Notes: a model not told the origin generated them from the letters alone. Shown: positions 44,601-54,265, counted from the first letter of the stretch. The stretch is 64,000 nucleotides of DNA from an uncultured Clostridium sp. (GCA_900544905.1 UQXF01000003.1:1-64000); one strand, 5' to 3'. A program made the numbers and translations.

Positions 44601-47276
44601 CACCATTCTGTTAAAGTAATTACCAAAGGATACTGTTTCACCCATAGATGGGAAATATAAATCTCCTGTTGTTCCGGTTACCCTGTCTATAATTTCATAG
44701 CTGGAGAATACCGGTGCTTCTGTATCTACTTTTACTTTTACAGTCTCATACGCAGTAAATGCTCCCGTTGTACTATTCCCAAGCTGGAATATTAATTCTG
44801 TATCATCATCCGTCAGGGTAATTCCGGACTGCCAGCCGGTACTTCCCTTTATCCGAATCTGGTCATAATCCCCTGTCGGCACAATCTGTGTATTGGAACC
44901 ATACCAGCCATTCACAGGCTCTTTTGTATATACATATTCATAATTTGTGTTTTCCCGCGGACTTTCCAGAATTACATCAAAGTATCCAGTATCACTGTTA
45001 TCGGTATTCCACATAAATGTATAGTTAGAGCTTTCTTTTGCTTTACAGATTACATAGTATCTGATTTTCGGCGTTCCTGCCTCAAGCTGGGCATAGTCAT
45101 CTCTTCCAATCTCCTCTGACAGGCTCATAGAGGTACAAATATCCAGATAAGTGGTTATTGGTTTGTCACCATCCCCGTTAATAAATCCGGAATTGGAATC
45201 TGCCCCTCCGATATCCTTTCTCACTGTTACCTCAAAGTTTGGATTCGGCTCACCGGTTTTAACCTGCTCCTTATCCGCTGCAGTCTGGATATACACCGGT
45301 CTGCGGGTAATTTCTCCCAAAACCTCAGGCGTAGACATCAGGGTAAAATAATTGTCTGTATTTGTATTATCAATGCCCTGCAGCTCGGCTGGCAGCTCAT
45401 CATCTTTAAATACATATTTGTTGCTGCTTGCCAGATTGAGCTTAATTTTCTTCTGTTCTCCGGCATTTGCATCCTCATATGTACCGCTTTCCACCACTAC
45501 ATAGACACCCTGTATGTTTGTCGGAATTTCCATGCCAGAGGTAATTCCCGGACAATCGGTTGTTCCATCATATACCTTTGTAAGCTTTTCTTCGATTCCA
45601 TCCGATTTTAAAACGAGATTCGTTTTGCTGATAGAAATCTTAAAGCTGTAAACTGCATCTGTTCTGTCATTTTCATCTGCATTTAAATCTGTTACTTTAA
45701 CATTTACTTTTATATCCGACCTGACCTGTTTTGGTCCCGGAGTCTGCACGGAAATACCGTCCGTTCCTGCCGCTATTGCAATGCCATAATCATTCTGGAA
45801 CTCAGAAGCATCTGTATAGGTCCGGTCTGCTTCTATACTCACAAGCTCATATTCTGCATTGTCAAAAGCATCATCGCCTTTGAGATATTGTCCCTGTACC
45901 GTATAGGATTCACCCTTCTCCATAAACGTGTATGCAATTTCCGTTGTATCCAGCTTGAAACCTGTATATGTATTTTCCGGAATCAGCACCTCATCCTGAT
46001 GATTATAGAGATACGACTGCAAACCGGTATAATTCTTTATCAGATTGCCCGGTTCATACGACTGGCCATTAATTTTCCATGCTGTAAAAGTATATCCTGT
46101 TTTATGCTCAACATCAATATTCTCTGAGAGCTCCAGAATATCCCTGCCGCTTTCTCCATCAAACTGTACCTCTCTTATAACGGTCTCTGCATCACTCTTG
46201 TCTGATTTTGCATAGGTAACGGGATACTTTTCACCTTCCCATTCCAATGTAACTGTCTGTTCAAAGCTGCCGCCATTTAAGGTGACATTAATTATGGTCA
46301 AATCTCCGGATGTTTCCACTTTGGCATTACCATTTTTTACAGCTGCCCCTTTAATCTCATATCCCTCTCTTGTAGGATTTACAATCTGGAAGGTTCCGGC
46401 ACCTTCATCCACATTAACATCATAATACACCCCATTCTGGGTTGCTCCATCTACCCTTTCAAAGGTTCCACCCTGTGTATCAATGGTAACTCTGTATTTA
46501 TTCAAGGTACGGGAAGAATATAATACGATACTGTTACCCACATTCGGAGTAAGCTTATCAAAGCCGTCATCCGGAACCTTTACTGTGCAGGCTGCATCTG
46601 TATACCAGCCGGAGCAGGAATAATATCCATCCTCCTCATAAACAGCAAGCCCACTGTTCGCTGTATTGACACTATTACTGTTAATGGTATAGGTAGCGTC
46701 ATCTGCATTCTTGTCTGCATATCCCGCCAGAACCTCCACTGTAGTCCCTGTGTTCGTGGATGTAAGAAATATAAAGCGGACGGAATCATCTGCAGTCACC
46801 CGCTCCGGACTCTCCTCCGTAACAGATACCGGCACCTCTTCACTTGAACCAGCCTCTGTTGTCAGAGCTTCATCCGCCGGCTCACTCCCACCAGTGTCCT
46901 CCTCTGATGAAACGATATCCTCCCCATTCTTCTGCTCAGTTGACAATTCTGTCGTTTTCTCCTCCGGTTCAACTGCACTGTTATCCGCAGTATCCTTCTT
47001 CTCTGTATTCTGCTCCTGCAGCTCCTGTTGTGTCCGCACAGACTCCTCTGTATCCGTTACCTCTGTTGCAGATGAGGTCAGGAAATAAGACTGGGATACC
47101 AGCATTACCAGCACCATAATGATGGCTACCACCCTCTTACCGGCTCCGGTACTCCAGTCAAAAAAGTATCCAAATATACTGATTACTGCCACAAGTGCCA
47201 GCACCGGATACGTCAGTATCTTATGTTTTTTCGCTGCTTTTAATAATTTTTCAATTAATCTGTTCTTCGCGTTCAT
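41682..47276 (-). CDS. Very large cell-surface protein with Ig-like repeats
   Basis: Protein of 1864 residues. An N-terminal hydrophobic pair (about residues 20-70) acts as signal or anchor; an acidic Ser/Thr/Glu-rich stretch follows (about 75-160). Next come InlB-type repeats such as YRVTIDTQGGTFERVDGA, then several Ig-like or bacterial Ig-fold units, among them those with DTEAPVFSSYEI, DDEVPVVSITSN and DRERPDIIVES. Near the end are STEEPSTENPSTQAPSTEKP-type spacers. The C-terminus has a short KTGDEAP motif, a hydrophobic helix and RRKVK, which is a sortase-like signal without the usual LP. It is probably wall- or membrane-anchored and may bind host or other cells; ligands are unknown. Start at 47276 follows GAGGTG. 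Confidence 0.8.
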   Translation of the reverse strand: MNAKNRLIEKLLKAAKKHKILTYPVLALVAVISIFGYFFDWSTGAGKRVVAIIMVLVMLVSQSYFLTSSATEVTDTEESVRTQQELQEQNTEKKDTADNSAVEPEEKTTELSTEQKNGEDIVSSEEDTGGSEPADEALTTEAGSSEEVPVSVTEESPERVTADDSVRFIFLTSTNTGTTVEVLAGYADKNADDATYTINSNSVNTANSGLAVYEEDGYYSCSGWYTDAACTVKVPDDGFDKLTPNVGNSIVLYSSRTLNKYRVTIDTQGGTFERVDGATQNGVYYDVNVDEGAGTFQIVNPTREGYEIKGAAVKNGNAKVETSGDLTIINVTLNGGSFEQTVTLEWEGEKYPVTYAKSDKSDAETVIREVQFDGESGRDILELSENIDVEHKTGYTFTAWKINGQSYEPGNLIKNYTGLQSYLYNHQDEVLIPENTYTGFKLDTTEIAYTFMEKGESYTVQGQYLKGDDAFDNAEYELVSIEADRTYTDASEFQNDYGIAIAAGTDGISVQTPGPKQVRSDIKVNVKVTDLNADENDRTDAVYSFKISISKTNLVLKSDGIEEKLTKVYDGTTDCPGITSGMEIPTNIQGVYVVVESGTYEDANAGEQKKIKLNLASSNKYVFKDDELPAELQGIDNTNTDNYFTLMSTPEVLGEITRRPVYIQTAADKEQVKTGEPNPNFEVTVRKDIGGADSNSGFINGDGDKPITTYLDICTSMSLSEEIGRDDYAQLEAGTPKIRYYVICKAKESSNYTFMWNTDNSDTGYFDVILESPRENTNYEYVYTKEPVNGWYGSNTQIVPTGDYDQIRIKGSTGWQSGITLTDDDTELIFQLGNSTTGAFTAYETVKVKVDTEAPVFSSYEIIDRVTGTTGDLYFPSMGETVSFGNYFNRMVNFNIKFQDTRSTPEYLYYSLSSSAKDSGGSWTEVRFAGLNSNTGIATATIEIPAALVNSAFYIHFYAVDMAGNESGSMILGRDGESGPNEWAIEDGGPVITDWVVKSGQYSEITVQNGSDEYYSNCVAKISAEDMVSGIYDIVWNVNGKEVTEGPFRYTKTTQKDFELKINQKDFPEDDSVPGRFTVSAKVRNSAGVSSEVTEPFVFLVDDEVPVVSITSNYDVYQQEVKLEFNAYDELSGIKYINVKNQNGDVVPFKIERVAENEKGFKTSYCYVEISTKGDYTIEVSDNAGNVFTETITLDKVSKEVPPCPEVTLQSEVNANGWITDQDATVVITNVTETLIDKTAVVTKYQLWKDGEDSSVVTELSENEASREVPLQDGVYKMRVWSESKTGILCREAEEDSHVYTFSVDRERPDIIVESAQSGDNSNPQVVFRVKDSVSGVDADSIQVLCNGTPVSVESKPAAYDNEKVTEYQCSFEADSIAEYTIQAKDIAGNEAEEEAFTKMSMHLMAVKEIFATSANVGARVYTGSADSIASVEISYHKVGDRDYNEVVELKSPISGGLSASAVLGDSSAGTLPLEPETSYIYRVTAKSSLGQSLVTYGYFKTLSEDDKTEAKVTGRVYYNDSDQIPDNGLVTVGLFSGAECVAAQQAQVGIDFEFDNVPNGTYNLKADDGLRTRSVGVVVQDGRNVDVTLTMSSLSTNVLIDPDVEERWGEDVWKNVSVDGLDAIFDEAGLYGNYNADDMEWIDKGGNVTFVMHISMKEATPGEWAFINNKKVGAWLDLTIEKIWTDSKGNEIKSFPIHNLEKPVTVTIPLGDLADESGLDVIRIHDNQAKSVYVKMDGSNCIIESNQFSTYAVLYDSKEPSSTEEPSTENPSTQAPSTEKPSTQSPSTQTPATTQTNTSQTGGLSGGDGDGTNSGGGASGGSSVGSLRSSGSAKTGDEAPVAVMGTLMLLALGGFFVLRRKVK

Positions 47277-47529
47277 TCCCATCACCTCATATATAATCCC
47301 ATCTATACTTAAAAGTTATATCGTCATCTGGTAATCCTTACTTAATCCTTCCGGTCATATCTTCTCCTGCAGATTCAACCCACTGGACATAAGTATGCAT
47401 TATTTGGAAATAGTATAGCATATATCACATAAAATGAAAAGAGGTCGAAGCCTGATTTTTCACAATTTCTATTACCCTATACATATATCTGTACAAGATA
47501 TTGGGGCTGTAAAAAATATGGGGATAAAC

Positions 47530-47558
47530 TTGACCAAAAAGTGTTCAAGTGATACTAT
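47530..47558 (+). promoter_or_regulatory. Promoter of ptb-buk
   Basis: TTGACC (47530-47535) and TACTAT (47553-47558) with a 17-base spacer, plus strand. The wider gap from 47277 to 47639 holds this promoter, the leader hairpin and, for the surface-protein gene, an unidentified divergent promoter. Confidence 0.7.
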
Positions 47559-47580
47559 AGAACCTGATTTGATATTAATA

Positions 47581-47608
47581 AGGAAAGTATGGCATATCAT
47601 ACTTTCCT
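47581..47608 (+). promoter_or_regulatory. Hairpin in the ptb leader
   Basis: AGGAAAGTATG and CATACTTTCCT form a perfect 11-bp stem around GCATAT, beginning about 15 bases from the expected transcription start. Without a T-run it is more likely an mRNA-stabilising or regulatory structure than a terminator. Confidence 0.6.
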
Positions 47609-47639
47609 CAAGAAAATTAATTAAACGAGGTGTACGAAA

Positions 47640-48554
47640 ATGACAAAAACTTTTGACGATTTACTTGCAAGAGTTACAGCCTGCAAGACCAAAAAGGTAG
47701 CTGTAGCTGTAGCACAGGATGATGCCGTTTTAGAGGCTGTGGCAGAAGCCAAAAAGAGAGGAATTGCGGACGCAATTTTAGTCGGTGACGAGGCAAAAAT
47801 CAAAGAAGTCGCTGCTACCATCAACATGGATTTATCCGGTTATGAAATCATCAACGTAGAGGAGCCTTACGAGGCAGCTTTAACCGCTGTCAAGCTGGTT
47901 CATGACGGCAAAGCAGACATGTATATGAAGGGATTAATCGATACCAAAGGCTTCTTAAAGAGTGTGCTGGATAAGGAGGTTGGACTTCGTACTGATAAGA
48001 CCTTATCCCATGTATGCATTTTTGATATCGAGGGGCATGACGGCTTATTATTCTTAAGTGATGTGGCATTTATTCCTTATCCGGATTTGGAGACCAAGGC
48101 AAACATCATCCGCAATACGGTTGAAATTGCACATGCCTGTGGAATTGAATGTCCTAAGGTAGCACCTCTTGCCGCTGTTGAGGTAGTCAATCCGAAAATG
48201 CCTGTTACTGTTGATGCCGCTGAGCTTACAAAAATGAACGAGGAAGGCAAAATCACCGGATGTATCGTGGACGGTCCTCTTTCTTATGACCTTGCAATCG
48301 ATGCAGAAGCTGCAAGACACAAGGGTGCCACAGGCCGTAAGATTGTCGGTGATGCAGATATCTTATTGTTCCCTGACATCCATGCCGGTAATATCACATA
48401 TAAAGCATTAGTACATAATGCAAAGGTTACGAATGGTAACATTTTAACCGGCACAAAGGCACCTGTTATCTTGACCTCACGTTCTGATGATTTTGAGACA
48501 AAGGTTAATTCCATTGCTGTCGGTGCCATTGTTGCTGAAGCAATGAATAAATAA
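47640..48554 (+). CDS. ptb: Phosphate butyryltransferase
   Basis: Converts butyryl-CoA and phosphate to butyryl phosphate (304 residues). It belongs to the phosphate acetyl/butyryltransferase family: VAVAVAQDDAVLEAV at the start, MYMKGLIDTKGFLKSVL, and IVDGPLSYDLAID. The immediate neighbour is butyrate kinase, which fixes the butyryl over the acetyl specificity. ATG follows GAGGTG. Confidence 0.95.
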   Translation: MTKTFDDLLARVTACKTKKVAVAVAQDDAVLEAVAEAKKRGIADAILVGDEAKIKEVAATINMDLSGYEIINVEEPYEAALTAVKLVHDGKADMYMKGLIDTKGFLKSVLDKEVGLRTDKTLSHVCIFDIEGHDGLLFLSDVAFIPYPDLETKANIIRNTVEIAHACGIECPKVAPLAAVEVVNPKMPVTVDAAELTKMNEEGKITGCIVDGPLSYDLAIDAEAARHKGATGRKIVGDADILLFPDIHAGNITYKALVHNAKVTNGNILTGTKAPVILTSRSDDFETKVNSIAVGAIVAEAMNK

Positions 48555-48571
48555 ATTAGGAGGACAGTTAC

Positions 48572-49639
48572 ATGGCTTACACAATTTTAATCATCAATCC
48601 GGGTTCAACCTCTACCAAGATTGGTGTATATGAAGATGAAAAGCAGATATTTGAAGAGACTTTGAGACATCCTACCGAGGAAATTGCCAAATACGCTTCT
48701 ATTATCGACCAGAAGGATTTCCGCAAAGAGGTTATCTTAAACGTTTTAAAAGAAAAGAACTTTGATATTAAGACACTTGATGTTGTAGTGGGACGTGGCG
48801 GATTGTTAAAGCCAATCCCAGGCGGCACTTATGCAGTAACCGATGATTTGCTGGAAGACTTAAGGATTGGCAAACAGGGACAGCATGCTTCCAATCTCGG
48901 CGGTATTCTTGCAAAGGAAATCGGAGATTCCGTGGGAGTTCCATCCTATATCGTAGACCCTGTTGTAGTGGACGAGTTAGAGCCGGTTGCAAGATATTCC
49001 GGTATGCCGGAGCTTCCAAGAAGAAGTATCTTCCACGCTTTGAACCAGAAAGCAGTTGCAAAGCGCTATGCCAAGGAAATTGGGAAATCCTATGGCGAGT
49101 TAAGCTTAATCGTAATCCATATGGGAGGTGGCGTTTCCGTTGGTGCCCACAAAAACGGTAAGGTTGTTGATGTCAACAATATCTTAGACGGCGAGGGTGC
49201 ATTTTCTCCAGAGCGTGCCGGTACCGTTCCGGTTGGCGACTTGATTAAGCTGTGTTACTCCGGCAAATATACAGAGAAAGAAATCTATAAGAAAATCTGC
49301 GGAAATGGCGGATTTAACGGCTATATGGGAACCAATGACATGCGTGATTTAGTAAAGATGAAGGCAGAGGGCAACCAGGACGCTGCAAACCTGATTGATG
49401 CTTTCCATTATCAGATTGCCAAGGATGCCGGAGCCATGGCTGCCGTTCTTGACGGCAAGGTAGACCAGATTATCTGTACAGGCGGTATTGCTTACAATGC
49501 AGAAACCATTGACGCTTTAAAGGCAAAGCTTGGTTTCATTGCAGACTTTACTGTATATCCGGGTGAAGACGAACTGCTTGCCCTTGCCCAGGGTGCTCTC
49601 CGGGTAATGAATGGCGAGGAAGAGGCTAAGGTTTACTAA
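48572..49639 (+). CDS. buk: Butyrate kinase
   Basis: ASKHA-fold kinase of 355 residues that makes butyrate and ATP from butyryl phosphate. Phosphate-binding loops are [15 protein letters not shown] and [27 protein letters not shown] and [10 protein letters not shown] are further family motifs. AGGAGG lies upstream, 17 bases after ptb. The gene ends the two-gene operon. Confidence 0.96.
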   Translation: MAYTILIINPGSTSTKIGVYEDEKQIFEETLRHPTEEIAKYASIIDQKDFRKEVILNVLKEKNFDIKTLDVVVGRGGLLKPIPGGTYAVTDDLLEDLRIGKQGQHASNLGGILAKEIGDSVGVPSYIVDPVVVDELEPVARYSGMPELPRRSIFHALNQKAVAKRYAKEIGKSYGELSLIVIHMGGGVSVGAHKNGKVVDVNNILDGEGAFSPERAGTVPVGDLIKLCYSGKYTEKEIYKKICGNGGFNGYMGTNDMRDLVKMKAEGNQDAANLIDAFHYQIAKDAGAMAAVLDGKVDQIICTGGIAYNAETIDALKAKLGFIADFTVYPGEDELLALAQGALRVMNGEEEAKVY

Positions 49640-49670
49640 GCCTAAACACATAATAAAAATATTGAGCGTG

Positions 49671-49708
49671 TAAAAGCAGGATATTCTGTTGAATATTCCT
49701 GCTTTTTC
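49671..49708 (+). terminator. ptb-buk terminator
   Basis: AAAAGCAGGAATATTC-type stem: AAAAGCAGGATATTC pairs with GAATATTCCTGCTTTTT, followed by T residues. It can also serve the minus-strand gene ending at 49715. Confidence 0.8.
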
Positions 49709-49714
49709 TGGCTT

Positions 49715-50443
49715 TCACTGCATATCAGTGTACTTATCCTCCAATCCTGCCATAGCTGCGAATACCTCAAAACCCAAGTCCTCTGTATCAAGCGAGCAGT
49801 TTCCCTCTTCATCTTTTATAATCTGAAACGAAATGCTTTTTGAAACGGTCTCCTCCATTGCATCCCGTTTCTCCCGAAAGCATTTCCAAAACCGTTCCCT
49901 CACATCTCCTGACAGGGCATCCAAAAACCATTCCTTCTTTTGAACTTCTATCTCCTCTGCCGTTTCCGAAAAAATCATGGCGAGGTTTCGGTTGGTGAAT
50001 GTCATATTGATGATATAATTTCCGCTGTCATCTTTTTCAATGGAGTCTACCGAATACTCCATATATTTCATAATGTCCTTCCATGCCTGTTGTAATGCCT
50101 CTTCTCCGCCCAGCACATAATCCGCCATTGACTGAAACGTCGGATTCCAGCCGGCAGTCATTTCCGAGTAAATCTCCACCGGAATGTCATAATCCATTTC
50201 TGTCAGATATCCATTTTTAATCTCTTCCATGTAGACATCTATCTGCTGCTCTATTATCTTTTTCTCTATACGGGGTACAATCACCATTTGAAAAACAACC
50301 AGCAGGATAACCAGGACAAGAACAATACCGCCTGCAAACCATAACCTTCCGGTTTTTTTGCCCTGAATATGCTCCTTTTGCGTCAAATGTGCCTCTTCTG
50401 TCAGATGCTCTTCCTCCATTCCATCGGTCTGCGGTGTATTCAT
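49715..50443 (-). CDS. Single-pass membrane protein of unknown function
   Basis: Protein of 242 residues. An acidic cytoplasmic N-terminus (about 1-30) precedes a transmembrane helix, WFAGGIVLVLVILLVVFQMV (about 34-55), and an extracellular domain of about 185 residues with many acidic positions. No cysteine pair or catalytic motif is apparent. The start follows a GGGGAGAGAAGG purine stretch. The fold resembles small secreted domains of the DUF5105 kind only vaguely; I do not name the family. Confidence 0.7.
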   Translation of the reverse strand: MNTPQTDGMEEEHLTEEAHLTQKEHIQGKKTGRLWFAGGIVLVLVILLVVFQMVIVPRIEKKIIEQQIDVYMEEIKNGYLTEMDYDIPVEIYSEMTAGWNPTFQSMADYVLGGEEALQQAWKDIMKYMEYSVDSIEKDDSGNYIINMTFTNRNLAMIFSETAEEIEVQKKEWFLDALSGDVRERFWKCFREKRDAMEETVSKSISFQIIKDEEGNCSLDTEDLGFEVFAAMAGLEDKYTDMQ

Positions 50444-50536
50444 ACCTTCTCTCCCCTTCTCCTAAAAAAATATCCCTATGCCATGTTTAACCCTATTATA
50501 GATGATTTTCATATATTTTACGAGATATAACCTCCA

Positions 50537-51802
50537 TTATTCCCCATTAATCTGGTTTACATACATCCAGTTCTGCCGGAATTCCCGCATAAGGTTCCAG
50601 TATCCTGCCCCCTTGAACCCGTATTCTGCAATCAAATCGTACTTTGCCTGAATACTCCGCACATCCTCAAACCACACCACATGGGAAATGCCTTCCCTTG
50701 TATAGTAAAAATACGGTGCCTGGGACTGTTCATCATACAGGATTTCCGCCCCGTAAAATGCCGCCCGCCTTACCGCCTGCAGATTCCCTATGGTTTCCGC
50801 CTCCGTGATTCCCTGTTCATAGGGCAGCGGCCAGTCATATGCGTAATTTGGGATTCCCATGTCTATTTTTTCCGGAGGAATTACAGAGACCGCATAATCC
50901 AGTACCCGCCGCACGCTGGGGATTGGGGCAATTGCCATGGGCGGACCGTATTTATAGCCCCATTCATAGGTCATCAGAAATACGCTGTCCGCCGCTTCCC
51001 CTATCGCCCGGTAATCGATTCCCTCATACAAAAGCCCCGGCTGGTCATCTGACACCTTGGGAGGAACTGCAACACTCACCTGATATCCCTGGGCATTCAG
51101 TCTCCTTCTTGTCTCTGCAATAAATGCCACATAGGAATCCCGGTATTCCCCCGGAATAAATTCAAAATCAGTATCCAGTGCCTCATACCCCTTCTCTCCC
51201 ATGGTCTGCAATATATTGTCAAGCAAAACATCCCGCATCTGAGCGTCCGATAAAAGTCTCACCACCAGCTGGTTATTAAACCGTTCATACCTGTCTAACG
51301 GCGTGATTACCATGCGCTTTCTGTTTCCAAAGCGCTCTGCTATGGACAAAAGCCTCTCATCATTCATTGGAATCAGTGAGCCATCCTCATTATAGCCATA
51401 GGAAAAGGGAAGCAGCTCCTGGATATAGAGACTGCATTCCTCCAATACCGCTTCCATTATAAAGGCATAGGCATACCCAAAAATCTCTATATCCAGGTTC
51501 TCTGTATCTTGATACGCTATAACAATCTGTCTGCCAGGCAGCAGAAAATCTTCATTTAATAAATACGAATTATTTCTCACCAGCTGTAAAACTGTGGTCT
51601 GAAATTGTTCTGCGATACTCTGCAGGGTATCTCCATTCTGAATGGTATAGACAAGCTCCGGCCGCAGTATAATAAGCGTCTGCCCAACCACCAGCTCTTC
51701 TCCTGCAATTTCATTATCATACGCCAGCCGGGCAACAGTTACATCATACTGTGCTGCAATGCTCTGGAGTGTATCTCCTGGTTTTACCACATATATTTCC
51801 AT
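50537..51802 (-). CDS. LysM-GH18 glycosidase, spore germination type (YaaH/SleL-like)
   Basis: Protein of 421 residues. Two LysM modules start the chain (VVKPGDTLQSIAAQYDV at about 4-20, and VYTIQNGDTLQSIAEQF at about 50-66, condensed), followed by a GH18 TIM barrel. The catalytic motif DxDxE is seen in YEALDTDFEFI, and FLMTYEWGY and GYWNLMREF line the active site. Such proteins (YaaH, SleL) are N-acetylglucosaminidases acting on spore cortex during germination. There is no signal peptide, as expected for proteins deposited in the spore from the mother cell. Ribosome site is weak. Confidence 0.88.
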   Translation of the reverse strand: MEIYVVKPGDTLQSIAAQYDVTVARLAYDNEIAGEELVVGQTLIILRPELVYTIQNGDTLQSIAEQFQTTVLQLVRNNSYLLNEDFLLPGRQIVIAYQDTENLDIEIFGYAYAFIMEAVLEECSLYIQELLPFSYGYNEDGSLIPMNDERLLSIAERFGNRKRMVITPLDRYERFNNQLVVRLLSDAQMRDVLLDNILQTMGEKGYEALDTDFEFIPGEYRDSYVAFIAETRRRLNAQGYQVSVAVPPKVSDDQPGLLYEGIDYRAIGEAADSVFLMTYEWGYKYGPPMAIAPIPSVRRVLDYAVSVIPPEKIDMGIPNYAYDWPLPYEQGITEAETIGNLQAVRRAAFYGAEILYDEQSQAPYFYYTREGISHVVWFEDVRSIQAKYDLIAEYGFKGAGYWNLMREFRQNWMYVNQINGE

Positions 51803-51922
51803 AACACTTAATCTTCTATTTTTATTACAATAACCTATGCGTTCAGCACAATTTTTATGAAAAGCTCTGATTCAATACAGAATTGTTTTTTTACCAGAAT
51901 ATTATAGTATGATAAATCCATC

Positions 51923-51965
51923 AAAAAAGGAGCTGTGCACAGATAACCTCTTGTACAACAGCCCC
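51923..51965 (-). terminator. Terminator of the purine permease gene
   Basis: GGGGCTGT and ACAGCTCC pair around a 21-base loop that holds a further TGTAC/GTGCA pairing, followed on the minus strand by TTTTTTG. Confidence 0.75.
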
Positions 51966-51984
51966 ATATTTTACAGGATAAAAT

Positions 51985-53427
51985 CTACATCGTAACAAAT
52001 ATAAATTTCAATATAAACAATGCTGCAATAATCGTAATCACAACATCCTTCTTCTGATACTTTCCGGTAAATAATGAAATAATCACATATGCTATGGCTC
52101 CAATACCAATACCATTTGCAATGGAATAGGTAAGAGGCATCATAATAAGCGCCAAAAATGCCGGAACCGCAGAGGTAATGTCATCCATATCAACCTGTGC
52201 AAAGCTCTTCATCATCAATACACCAACATAAATTAATGCCGGAGCTGTTGCCGCACTTGGGATGATGCTGGCAAGGGGACTTAAGAACAGGCAGAGTGCA
52301 AAACAGATTGCGGTTACAACACTGGCAAGTCCGGTTCTTGCACCGGCAGCCACACCGGAGGAGGACTCTACAAAGGTGGTACAGGTAGAAGTACCAAGCG
52401 CCGCACCTGCTACCGTTGCAATGGAGTCACAAAGCATTGACTTATTGACGTTAACCGGGTCACCATTTTCATCCAGCATACCCGCCTGGGACGCAGTTCC
52501 GTACAGGGTTCCAATGGTATCAAACATGTCCACAAGACAGAAGGTAATAATTAACATCACTGCATTAAACACACCTCCAACCGGTGCTCCCACAAAGGCG
52601 TCACTCCATGCCTTTCCGTCAAACAGTCCAACAATACCAATCTCGCCAAAATCCTTAAAGGTTTGTCCGATTGCACTTAAATCAAAGCTTGGAACCTCCA
52701 TCATAAACAAATAATACAATACAGTGGAGGCTAAAATTGAAATAATAACGCTTCCTTTAACCTTGTATTTCTCTAAAACTGCAATAATCAGCAGACCGAT
52801 AAATGCGACAATAGCCGGAGCAACGGTTGCCCACTCACCACCATGAATATCCACAAACTGTACAAAGGTATACTGGTTTGCCTGAATAAGACCTGCATTT
52901 TTCAGACCAATCATGGCAATAAACAAACCAATCCCTGCCGGAATTGCCTTCTTTAAGCACTCAGGCATGGCTTTGGCAATATATTCTCTTGCTCCGGTGA
53001 CAGATAATACAAGAAATACAAGACCGGATACGAAAATAATTACCATACCTGCGTGATAACCCTCAATTACATCTACCCCGCCGAATACAGACGCCGCCAC
53101 AAAGCTGGTACAGAAAAATGCATTTAATCCCATACCACATGCCTGGGCAAAAGGCATATCAGCAAGAAATGCCATTAACAGCGTACCCACAACCGCAGCC
53201 AGTATGGAGGCAATAAATACAGAGTTCCAAATCTGTCCAAGCTGTGCCGACACATCAATTCCCGCTTCTGCCGCCGCACCTGCAAGCCATCCATTTGCGC
53301 CCTCACCGGCAACCTGGTTTGGATTGACAAACACAATGTAAGCCATTGCAAAAAATGTAGTCAGACCACCTATGATTTCCATCTTTACACTGGAACCACG
53401 TTCCGAAATCTTAAAAAACTTATCCAT
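51985..53427 (-). CDS. NCS2 family purine permease (adenine/guanine/hypoxanthine type)
   Basis: Membrane transporter of 480 residues with about 13 membrane segments. AcgGLNAFF-like GMGLNAFFCTSFV, ITFCLVDMFDTIGTLYG and CTTFVESSSGVAAGARTG are the signatures of the AzgA/PbuG/PbuO branch of NCS2, with the binding-site Asp in DMFDT and Glu in VESSSG. It imports purine bases with protons. No purine riboswitch is seen upstream, although such permeases often have one in Firmicutes. Start follows AAGGAG. Confidence 0.92.
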   Translation of the reverse strand: MDKFFKISERGSSVKMEIIGGLTTFFAMAYIVFVNPNQVAGEGANGWLAGAAAEAGIDVSAQLGQIWNSVFIASILAAVVGTLLMAFLADMPFAQACGMGLNAFFCTSFVAASVFGGVDVIEGYHAGMVIIFVSGLVFLVLSVTGAREYIAKAMPECLKKAIPAGIGLFIAMIGLKNAGLIQANQYTFVQFVDIHGGEWATVAPAIVAFIGLLIIAVLEKYKVKGSVIISILASTVLYYLFMMEVPSFDLSAIGQTFKDFGEIGIVGLFDGKAWSDAFVGAPVGGVFNAVMLIITFCLVDMFDTIGTLYGTASQAGMLDENGDPVNVNKSMLCDSIATVAGAALGTSTCTTFVESSSGVAAGARTGLASVVTAICFALCLFLSPLASIIPSAATAPALIYVGVLMMKSFAQVDMDDITSAVPAFLALIMMPLTYSIANGIGIGAIAYVIISLFTGKYQKKDVVITIIAALFILKFIFVTM

Positions 53428-53520
53428 ATAGATTCTCCTTTTCCCTTTTTATAGTTATGTATTATATTAACCATTTTCCTTCACATAGTCAACACCCTGC
53501 AGAAAACGGATGGCAGTAAT

Positions 53521-54252
53521 CTATGCCATATACTCTGCAATCTCCTGCAGGCAGACTATCCAGAATACGGTAAAGCCGAGACAGATTAAAAGCTCCACCA
53601 TTCCCGGTATCAAATGGGTTCTTACCCTGCGTCCATCCTCTAATTCCACGTCATCCCGGAACCGCTTCCTTCTCCTCTGCCACCAATAATATCCTGCTCC
53701 GCCAAGCCACAAGCCAATTGGCACCACCATCAAAAGCAGGTACATTTTATGGACAGCTATATTATGTATAAAAAATATTCCAACATTGACCGCTGTGCCT
53801 GCCGCCACGAAAAGGCAAATGACAGACAACGCCACGTTTTCCCTGCTTATCCCATCTAAATTAGCAGTGTATCCCCTCTCCCGCTCTAACAAATCCAGCC
53901 TGTCACCCGTTTGTTTTCTGGTTTCCGGAACCACATATCCATAGCTATGCAGCCGTTTCAAATAAAGCCTGCTGTCTGCAAAAAGAAGCCAGGTAACAAC
54001 TGCAGCCGGAATCCCTGCACATCCACACAGCATGACAAATACTGCAGTTTCGGCATCCCAGCCATCCACAAGGTCAAACAGGACAGGCACACAGGAGGTA
54101 ACAACTATTATCGTCAAAATCACCGCAGTCCAAAATACCATTTTACTGGTTTTACGGTCATAGCGGATTTTACATTTTATCGCTTTGTTCCTGCTTTCCC
54201 TGCTTATCAGAACATAGATTATTATTATTCCCAATAATGCTGGCAGTGTCAT
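53521..54252 (-). CDS. Multi-pass membrane protein of unknown function
   Basis: Protein of 243 residues with about six hydrophobic segments (near 2-16, 38-60, 70-92, 138-160, 168-187 and 220-240) and a charged cytoplasmic stretch, RKQTGDRLDLLERERG, in the middle. No known motif is apparent. Ribosome site GGGAGGGG is strong. It lies between the permease gene and the butyrate operon and seems to be a single unit. Confidence 0.7.
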   Translation of the reverse strand: MTLPALLGIIIIYVLISRESRNKAIKCKIRYDRKTSKMVFWTAVILTIIVVTSCVPVLFDLVDGWDAETAVFVMLCGCAGIPAAVVTWLLFADSRLYLKRLHSYGYVVPETRKQTGDRLDLLERERGYTANLDGISRENVALSVICLFVAAGTAVNVGIFFIHNIAVHKMYLLLMVVPIGLWLGGAGYYWWQRRRKRFRDDVELEDGRRVRTHLIPGMVELLICLGFTVFWIVCLQEIAEYMA

Positions 54253-54265
54253 TTATATCCCCTCC

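Noticed and set aside
53428..53520. Purine riboswitch upstream of the NCS2 permease gene
   Set aside because: The conserved core sequences of the purine aptamer are not present in the 93-base gap.
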